Origin: Leptobrachium leishanense | Taxonomy: Eukaryota; Chordata; Amphibia; Anura; Megophryidae | Length of the DNA stretch: 64,000 bases | Reading direction: 5' to 3' | NCBI GenBank assembly: GCA_009667805.1 | Contig: CM019065.1 | Span: forward strand, 156,541,322-156,605,321 | Part shown: piece by piece, positions 57,368 through 64,000 of the stretch | How positions within the stretch are numbered: the stretch's first letter is position 1 | Layout of the letters: every line of letters starts with the position of its first letter | Program-made: the position numbers and the translations under genes | Notes under the pieces: generated by a model | Database searches by the model: none | Told to the model about the DNA's origin: nothing | The model's input: the letters and a program-made list of their open reading frames with translations, nothing else

Positions 57368-57375
57368 AAGGTCTC

Positions 57376-58502
57376 ACATCATATTTGAAATACATTGTAT
57401 ATGTCTATGTTGCTTCCCCTGCCCCTTTGCAGCTGTAACAGCTTCCACCTCCTGGGAAGGCTTTCCACAAGATTTTGGGATCTTTCTGTGGGGGTTTTTG
57501 CCCATTCATCCAGTAGAGCATTTTTGAGGTCAGGCACTAATGTTGGTCGCAACCGTCTGGCTCTCAATCTCTATTCTCGTTCATCCCAAAAGTGTTTGAT
57601 TTTTTTAGTTTAGGTCAGGGTTCTGTGGAGGCCAGCCAAGTTCTTGCCCTCCAAACTCCTCTAACCATGTCTTTTTAGGCCTTTGTGCATGGGACAAAGT
57701 CATGCTGTAATACAAAAGGCTCTTCCCCAGTTTCCACAAAATTGGAAGGATAGCGGTGTCCAAAATGTCATGTCATGGTGAAAGATTAAGATTTCCCATC
57801 ACTGCCCAACTCCTGAAAAACAGCCCCCCCCATACCATATTTTATTTTTTAGTTTTTTTTCATCCTCCAACCAAACTTTACATGTTGCACAATGCAGTCA
57901 GGTAGGTAACATTTCCTGGCACCCGCCAAACCCAGACTCGCCCATCAGACTTTCAAACAGAAGTGGGATTTGTCACTCCAAAAAACACATTTCCAATGTT
58001 TCAGAGCCCAGTGGCAGTGAGCTTTACCCCTCTATCCGATGCTTGGTATTGTTCTTGGTGACGTGAGGCTTGCATGCAGCGGCTCAGCCATGGAAGCCCA
58101 TTCCATGAAGTTCTTGCTGCAATTTTTGTGCTGATATTAATGACCGTTTAAGTTTGGAACAATCCGCTATGGAATCAGCAGAGCGATTGGACACTTTTAC
58201 GCACCATGCGCCACAGCACTTGCTTTGAGTTCCTGCTGTTCCTAAACAATTCCACTTACAGTGACGGTGGAAGATCTAGCAGCGATGACATTTCCCTTAC
58301 TGACTTATTGTAAAGGTGGCATCCTTTCAAAGCACTAAGCCTGAATTCACTGTGCTCTTTATAATGACCCCCCCCCTAAATGTTAGCCATGCAGTCTACA
58401 TTTACAATGTGCTTCATTTTTATCCACCTGTGTCACTGGATCTGATTGAAACACCTGAATTCAGTCATTAAGAGCTGTGTTTCAGTTATTTTGTCCATGT
58501 AG
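57376..58502 (-). mobile_element. Tc1-like transposon, main part
   Basis: This is the remainder of an inactive Tc1 copy on the minus strand, with a terminus near 58502 ('ctacatggacaaaataactg' on the minus strand). It carries the transposase relic described in the next entry. The left terminus is probably 55124-55200. Confidence 0.75.
57395..58330 (-). pseudogene. Tc1-like transposase relic
   Basis: On the minus strand: KDATFTISQ near the N-terminal HTH, a QELHGMGFHG block, ALKHWKCVFWSDKSHF (the first catalytic Asp region is changed; relatives have W-S-D-E), and a C-terminus NALLDEWAKTP followed by NLVESLPRRWKLL. The middle, around the DPKHT and SPDLNP motifs, is badly worn. There are several in-frame stops. 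Not functional. Confidence 0.8.
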
Positions 58503-58946
58503 CCTGTGTTTGAGGTAAGCACCCTATTCCGGAATGAGCGCTTTCCAATGGCTCGCCATGCACTTTCAATGAAAGCCATTAGATCGGCTCGACTTGCTCA
58601 TGCGACCTGAGCCAGGGTACCCCCCCCCCAATCTCCGTATTAACAAAACTATTGATCTAACCCGATCTAAGAAAGACCTCACATAGAAGAAATATTCTCA
58701 ATTATTTTCTGGGGGACAACCCACCATCGGCTGCCCCTTCTCAAAAAAAATTTCCCAAACACTTGGCTATTTTTGAAGCTTTTTTTTATATCAGGTATGA
58801 TCCACTAATTGTTTTGTTAGATCTCACATGATTAGACTTATTAACAGGTTAATAACGGGGGCTACCCCCCCCCCCCATTACATTTTCTGGCCAAAATCCT
58901 TTCAGGCTTATACATCTTTCTTAGATTCGGTATGATAAAGTGGCTT
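58503..58946. other. unassigned intronic sequence
   Basis: Contains 'ccaatctccgtattaa' at about 58630, found again near 59770. Poly-C runs lie at 58621 and 58866. Possibly part of an unrecognised repeat that spans 58600-59830. Confidence 0.35.
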
Positions 58947-59240
58947 TAACTCTTTCATGCCACTGGGTGTGCTATGCCATCCTCTCAGAAGGTGGGCCTA
59001 AACCCTGCAGGCCAGCAAGGCATCCCCCGCAGCCTGCCCATAGACGTGATCGGCTCTCCTACCATGAGCGTCAATCGCTTCATTGGCTGCCATGAGGCAG
59101 CTGTCCCTTAGCGGCCAATGACGCGATCAGCGCTTCATGCAATGTAGGTGGTCCAAAGGCTGGCCTCGGTGCCAGTGGGACATGCTATGCCAGCCCGCAG
59201 CACTTCGTTGCCTCCGGGAGCTCCTGATGGCAAGTGGTTA
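58947..59240. repeat. TTAA-flanked repeat (candidate)
   Basis: Starts TTAACTCTTTCATGCCACTG and ends 'gatggcaagtggttaa', a loose inverted pair with TTAA at each side. The body contains 'gcggccaatgacgcgatcag' against 'cgcttcattggctgc'. It resembles the piggyBac-like elements but has weaker ends. Confidence 0.45.
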
Positions 59241-59244
59241 ATGT

Positions 59245-59352
59245 TGGATCTCACATAATTACAAAGATATTTCACAAAACTGATTTTATAGGTATTACCT
59301 TATGTAATACCATCTGTTGATGTGAAATATCTTTTGTAATTATGTGAGAACT
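59245..59352. repeat. short foldback with about 30-bp arms
   Basis: 'tctcacataattacaaagat' plus 'atttcac' faces 'gtgaaatatcttttgtaatt' plus 'atgtgaga', with a loop of roughly 45 bp. Confidence 0.8.
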
Positions 59353-60154
59353 AAGGGGGGGCTGATGACCGGCTTGCCCCTCCCCAGAAAATAATTGTTA
59401 ATATTTCTTTTGTGTGATCTATCGCAAACAATTGATCTAGCAAATTGCATGAATTTCTGAAAAAATCTTGATATGGGGGGGGGGGCTAACCCAACTGAGG
59501 TGCTCATTTGTCCAGCTCTCCTGTGGTCAGGTGACCTGCTGCTGTATTGACGAAGCTATCAGCAACATGTCACGTCTCAAGGAGCAAAGAGAGAATCTGG
59601 CACTGGAATTAAAGGTAAATTTTAAAAACTTATCTAAAGGGATAAAAAGGATGGAGGGGGTGCAGATGGGATAAAGCCAACCCCCCCCCCCCTCAATTTT
59701 AACTCTAGAATATCCCTTTGAAATATTCTAACCTTTAATGCAATTCTAACTCCCGATACATTGCTTAATCCAAATCTCCGTATTAAATTTATTACTTGCT
59801 GAAAGGAAAGCCAGGAATGCACTTTTTAAAACTATGTATTTCGGTCTTTCATTACTGTGATGAACTAGCCCAACACCCTCAGCCAGAAACAGGGGATCAG
59901 GACACTGTTATTCCATGAACTATGTGTTGTGCCGTTGCACCAACGATCCTGCCTTCTAGCTGACCGAAAAATGACCTGTAAATAAAAAGTGTTGATTGTG
60001 TAATAGATGCCGTTTCAAATTTGCCGCCAAATTTTGCCGCCTAAATTTGAATCAGACCATCTGGTCCCGAATCGGCAACGCCCCGATGCGCCTTAAAGCC
60101 AATGATACCTGTGGGGGCGGGCATGGGGTTTTCAAATGTGGAGCGCGGGGAAAG

Positions 60155-60162
60155 TATAAATA
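60155..60162 (+). promoter_or_regulatory. LTR TATA box (TATAAATA)
   Basis: TATAAATA lies in 'aaagtataaatacag' of the LTR and is repeated in the 3' copy near 63511. Transcription would start about 25-30 bp downstream, near the AATAAA. Confidence 0.65.
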
Positions 60163-60175
60163 CAGATGTGTCCTT

Positions 60176-60181
60176 AATAAA
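60176..60181 (+). terminator. LTR poly(A) signal (AATAAA)
   Basis: AATAAA in 'ccttaataaaagttgtct', followed by a GT-rich 'gttgtctttggtttgag'. The proximity to the TATA box suggests a short R region. Another AATAAA is at 59981-59986, upstream of the TATA box. Confidence 0.6.
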
Positions 60182-60846
60182 AGTTGTCTTTGGTTTGAGT
60201 TCATGCAGCTGCGTCTCGTGTCTCTGTTTGCCAAGCGTGCCTGACATCCCTCGTGGTTCAGCACCCCGGACGAAATACAATTCTATCGTGCGCCGCTGCT
60301 GCGCGATCCGAATACTCCTAGCCGACTGAACGTGTCCAGCTAACTACCGGGAGATCCGAGAATTCGTACCTGGCAACGTGTGGGCGTTTCGACCGCCGCA
60401 CGATCCGACTCCTGCTGTCGAACGAATTAAGCTGTCTCTAGTGAGGGTGAGATCCGAACAGCTTGGTGCCGTGCCGCGGATGTTTCTTCGACCGCTGGGC
60501 GATACGAATACCCAGACGATCGATCGTCAACTAACTCGCTAGTGGAAGATCCGAATCTTCGCAGAATCAAGCCGTTCCGATCTACGACCGTAAAGGTCTG
60601 CGTACAGATCCGTGGCCAGCTGCTCGAGACGCTGAGTGACACTTCTCAGTAGTCGGGCTAGGTACACATCAAGGTCCCCTTGACTGTGTGGGTCATCCAG
60701 ATCACAAAGACATACCCGGCCGCTCGAGACGCCGAGTGCCACAACCTTGGTAGTCGGGCCGGGGGAAGAATCAAAACGAAAGGGGGAACATACCTGCAGA
60801 TTAGAGCACACCCGCAGGCGGATGATAACATCAGGTTCCGTCACAC

Positions 60847-60863
60847 TGGTGGCAGCGGTGGGA
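60847..60863 (+). other. primer binding site, tRNA-Leu
   Basis: TGGTGGCAGCGGTGGGA starts one base after the LTR end. It is the exact complement of the 3' end of vertebrate tRNA-Leu (AAG/UAG type) including its CCA, as I recall that tRNA sequence. Confidence 0.8.
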
Positions 60864-60896
60864 TCGCTCTCTGCACCCCCCAAGAAGACCCGCAAC

Positions 60897-61136
60897 ATGT
60901 TGGTGTACGATCACTACACCAGGGACACCCTGCGTGTCATGATGGAGGACCGGGGAGGAACGCCGGGTAACAAAAAAAAGAAAACCATAATTAAAGAACT
61001 GACCAGGATGGATCAGAACAGGGCGACGACACCCGTGCTCACTCCTGTCCTCGCAGAGGAAGCGGAAAGTGCCTTCATCCGAAGGGCGCGGCAGCGGATC
61101 GCCCTGCTCGGAGCGCCCCATCGGAGGCTGAGATAG
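60897..61136 (+). pseudogene. gag-like N-terminal coding segment
   Basis: The first ATG after the primer site (60897) opens MLVYDHYTRDTLRVMMEDRG, then a Lys run and IIKELTRMDQNR, up to a stop at 61134. The DTLRVMMEDRGG...KKKKTIIKEL pattern recalls the SAP-like helix pair at the start of some vertebrate LTR-element gag proteins. The frame then breaks: a charged coiled-coil-like stretch rich in Glu, Gln and Lys (61147-61220) continues in another frame, so an indel or sequencing error lies near 61120. Confidence 0.55.
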
Positions 61137-61146
61137 CAAAGGCGAT

Positions 61147-63222
61147 CCAGGAGACCCAGCAGGAAGAAGAACAAGAAAAGGAGCGTCAGCACGAGCTGCG
61201 ATTGGCAGCGCTCCGTGAGACAAAGATTGAACATTTTACCTCTGACCCTTATCCCGTAGACCCCTGGGATGAGGAGTACAGCTCGACTGGAGCTTCACCC
61301 TGGAATTCTGCACCCCCCAGCGATACCCCGTACGGGACTTACAGCTCGACTGGAGCCTGTATTGGGGAACCCGCACAGCCCAGCGGACCTTGGATAGAGA
61401 CTTACAGCCCGCCTGGAGTTACATCGAGGACGCCACATTCCCCGTCGAGAACATGGAGGGCGAATTTCTGAGAAGACTGCAAGAGAGCCTGGATCAGTAT
61501 TTCGGGTCCATGGTGGAGCCCACTGGACTTGAGTGGCGGGACGAGGTCCGCCAAGAACTTCAGGATGAGGCGCTGCCCCCTGAAAGAAATTGCGAGTTTT
61601 GGGAGCCCGAGATGTTCCCATGGGTCCCTATCGGGATCACAGTAGAGGAGCCGGCCCGGTCGGAAGAGGCACAGCAGGTGCCAAGTGTCCAGGATGGGCC
61701 GTGTGAGGGGCCCGAGGGGTCCCGGGAGGAAATGGTCCTCCCAAGCCCGCCAGAAGACACGGTGGCCGTGTCCGCGGGTCCAGCAGAAGAGCTGGCCACG
61801 GGGCAGAGTGCCGGTAGCCTCTGCCCACTCCCCGTCTGCCCTGAGGAGCCGCAGGATTTCTCCGTGCTGGCGACCCCGCAGCCATCGTTCCCTGATCCCC
61901 TGGATGTCAGTGTTGCATCCCACCCCCCAGCAGAAGAGCTGGCAACGGGGCAGAGCGCCGCTAGCCTCTGCCCACTGTCCGAATGCCCTGAGGAACAGCC
62001 AGGTTCACCCCAGCTGTTCGGCCCGCAGCCGTTGTTCTTCCCCGACCCCCGCAAGTTGTGTCTGCATCCAACCCCCCAGTGGAAGAGCTGGCCCGGGGCA
62101 GAGCGCCGCTGGCCTCTGCCCACTCCCCGTCTGCCCTGAGGAGCCGCAGGATTTCTCCGTGCTGGCGACCCCGCAGCCATCGTTCCCTGATCCCCTGGAT
62201 GTCAGTGTTGCATCCCACCCCCCAGCAGAAGAGCTGGCAACGGGGCAGAGCGCCGCTAGCCTCTGCCCACTGTCCGAATGCCCTGAGGAACAGCCAGGTT
62301 CACCCCAGCTGTTCGGCCCGCAGCCGTTGTTCTTCCCCGACCCCCCGCAAGTTGTGTCTGCATCCAACCCCCCAGTGGAAGAGCTGGCCACGGGGCAGAG
62401 CGCCGCTGGCCTCTGCCCACTCCCCGTCTGCCCTGAAGCCGCAGGATTTCTTCGTGCTGGCGACCCCGCAGCCGTTGTCCCTGTTCTCCTGGATGTCAAC
62501 GCTGCATCCAACCTCCCAGCGGAAGAGCTGGCAACGGGGCAGAGCGCCGCTGGCCTCTGCCCATTTCCCGACTGTCCTGAGGAACAACAGGGGTTTTCCG
62601 AGCCGGTGACCCCGCAGCTGTTGTCCTCACCCGACCCTCCGAAAGTTGTTTCAGAATCCACCCCCTCAGCAGCAGAGCTGCCAACGGACAGAGCACCGCT
62701 GGCCTCTGCCCACTCGCTGCCGTATGCCTTGAGGAGCAGCCTGATTCACCCCGACGGCTTTGCTGGCCGCCATGGTACGTCCTTGGGATGGAGGAAACCA
62801 TCCTCCCACCAGGGGACACACACCCAGCTGACGCGCTGGCCGCAGGGCAGAGCCTGCTTCCGCTCTGCCCATTTCCACAGCCATTTGGCCCAGAGGCCCC
62901 GCGCAGCCACGATTTCCCTCTGCGGCTGGCCCAGGTACTCGGGGCGCGTGCAGTTAGCACCCGTTTTCCCCGGGTGCGAGATAGTCCCGGAGGGGGCACA
63001 GGGGGTGCTCCTCCCCGGCCACAGGACCCTTTTGCCGGGGGGGTAACCCCAAACCCGCGTGGCCTCCACCCACTTGGTACGGCCGCAGGGCCAAATGGAG
63101 AAGCCTGGTGGCTCGGCCTCTCCCAACTGACTATGGACCTGAGAGCACCGACTTCCCGGTACGACCCGTTGGGGTCCAACCGGGTTCGTCGGACTTTGGG
63201 GAGGGGGAGGAATGTGAGATGA
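61147..63222 (+). pseudogene. proline-rich tandem-repeat coding region of the LTR element, frameshifted
   Basis: After the charged segment come short Tyr-Ser/Pro repeats (YSSTGA near 61278 and 61342), then acidic sequence, then a 296-bp unit present about two and a half times from 61780 to 62640. Each unit has two halves built on PAEELATGQSAA, SLCPL and CPEE. The plausible reading stays in one frame to about 62050, another to about 62690, then the first again to a TGA at 63220-63222, which lies within the first bases of the 3' LTR. The first break coincides with a C5 instead of C6 run near 62044. I recognise no enzyme domain. Confidence 0.6.
63199..63212 (+). other. polypurine tract
   Basis: GGGAGGGGGAGGAA directly precedes the TGTGA start of the 3' LTR, the position used for plus-strand priming. 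Confidence 0.85.
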
Positions 63223-64000
63223 ACTAGCCCAACACCCTCAGCCAGAAACAGGGGATCAGGACACTGTTATTCCATGAACTATGTGTTGTGCCGTTGCACC
63301 AACGATCCTGCCTTCTAGCTGACCGAAAAATGACCTGTAAATAAAAAGTGTTGATTGTGTAATAGATGCCGTTTCAAATTTGCCGCCAAATTTTGCCGCC
63401 TAAATTTGAATCAGACCATCTGTCCCGAATCGGCAACGCCCCGATGCGCCTTAAAGCCAATGATACCTGTGGGCGGCATGGGGGTTTTCAAATGTGGAGC
63501 GCGGGGAAAGTATAAATACAGATGTGTCCTTAATAAAAGTTGTCTTTGGTTTGAGTTCATGCAGCTGCGTCTCGTGTCTCTGTTTGCCAAGCGTGCCTGA
63601 CATCCCTCGTGGTTCAGCACCCCGGACGAAATACAATTCTATCGTGCGCCGCTGCTGCGCGATCCGAATACTCCTAGCCGACTGAACGTGTCCAGCTAAC
63701 TACCGGGAGATCGAGAATTCGTACCTGGCAACGTGTGGGCGTTTCGACCGCCGCACGATCCGACTCCTGCTGTCGAACGAATTAAGCTGTCTCTAGTGAG
63801 GGTGAGATCCGAACAGCTTGGTGCCGTGCCGCGGATGTTTCTTCGACCGCTGGGCGATACGAATACCCAGACGATCGATCGTCAACTAACTCGCTAGTGG
63901 AAGATCCGAATCTTCGCAGAATCAAGCCGTTCCGATCTACGACCGTAAAGGTCTGCGTACAGATCCGTGGCCAGCTGCTCGAGACGCTGAGTGACACTTC
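63213..64000 (+). repeat. 3' LTR, first 788 bp
   Basis: Aligned with the 5' LTR from its first base. The differences I can see are indels only: an extra GA near the start, one G fewer at about 63423, several G-run changes near 63470-63484, and one C fewer near 63712. The window ends about 200 bp before the LTR should end. Confidence 0.92.

Larger units (their letters stand above)
59856..60845 (+). repeat. 5' LTR, 990 bp (TGTGA...TCACA)
   Basis: It begins TGTGA and ends TCACA, a 5-bp inverted pair including the TG..CA rule. It lacks a GA dinucleotide near the start that the 3' copy has (TGTGATGAAC against TGTGAGATGAAC). Contains a TATA box and AATAAA signals. The portion after AATAAA is unusually long, about 650 bp. 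Confidence 0.9.
35524..64000 (+). other. probable BNIP3L intron 1 (to beyond the window end)
   Basis: No later BNIP3L exon is recognised, so the whole right part of the window is most simply read as one repeat-filled intron of at least 28 kb. A missed short exon cannot be excluded. Confidence 0.5.
59856..64000 (+). mobile_element. LTR retroelement without visible pol (3' LTR cut by window end)
   Basis: A complete 5' LTR (59856-60845), primer site (60847-60863), an internal region of 2.37 kb, a polypurine tract (63199-63212) and a 3' LTR from 63213. The internal region codes for a gag-like N-terminus and a Pro-rich repeat protein; no protease, YxDD reverse transcriptase or integrase motif is seen, so it would need a partner element. 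The LTR copies differ only by small indels over 788 aligned bases, so it is young or the indels are sequencing error. The clade is uncertain; Ty3/gypsy-like is my best guess. Flank ATTAC (59851-59855) is the possible target duplication. Confidence 0.88.

Noticed and set aside
61685..63046. 453-residue frame across the LTR element's repeats taken as one protein
   Set aside because: It reads the first repeat block in a shifted frame. The block-wise better frame changes near 62050 and 62690, so this frame is only partly the likely one.

Overview
This is vertebrate nuclear DNA, most likely from a frog with a large, transposon-rich genome. The grounds are spliced genes with GT-AG introns, vertebrate-type hAT, Tc1/mariner, piggyBac-like, L1-like and L2/CR1-like repeats, and an LTR retroelement whose primer site matches vertebrate tRNA-Leu. 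The anuran assignment is inference from repeat style, not proof. Almost all open frames in the window are repeats or chance.

Two host genes can be supported, both on the + strand. The first is PPP2R2A, encoding the B55-alpha regulatory subunit of protein phosphatase 2A. Its last eight coding exons lie between 17602 and 28201, followed by a 3' UTR with a poly(A) signal at 29026. Exons 1-2 are not visible and are probably upstream, so 1-17601 is probably intron. The second is a short first coding exon at 35481-35523 inside a GC-rich promoter region. It fits BNIP3L (NIX), the mitophagy receptor that lies next to and downstream of PPP2R2A in human. The rest of the window, 35524-64000, would then be its first intron.

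Layout. 1-17600: nested DNA transposons and MITEs, a Tc1 relic split by a MITE and a LINE, an L1-like LINE on the minus strand, and a three-level nest of hAT elements (12448-15246) in which the two inner levels have perfect 8-bp target duplications. 17602-29050: PPP2R2A; one intron carries a 2-kb element interrupted by an hAT MITE that holds about 36 copies of a 21-bp minisatellite. 29400-34000: nested MITEs, including one family inserted into itself. 35260-35790: BNIP3L promoter and exon 1. 36460-48905: MITEs, a tRNA-like SINE, TTAA-flanked elements, a large foldback and a dead Tc1 element. 49620-53010: an L1-like fragment and a 1.4-kb C-rich minisatellite. 55124-58502: a second dead Tc1 element, probably split by piggyBac-like insertions. 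59856-64000: a young LTR retroelement with a 990-bp 5' LTR, primer site, a gag-like start, a proline-rich tandem-repeat region with no visible polymerase, a polypurine tract, and a 3' LTR cut off by the window end.

I found no CRISPR, prokaryotic gene or wholly new gene system. The most interesting material is the nested transposon record with exact target duplications and paralogous empty sites, the transposon-borne minisatellite, and the pol-less LTR element with its repeat-rich internal region.
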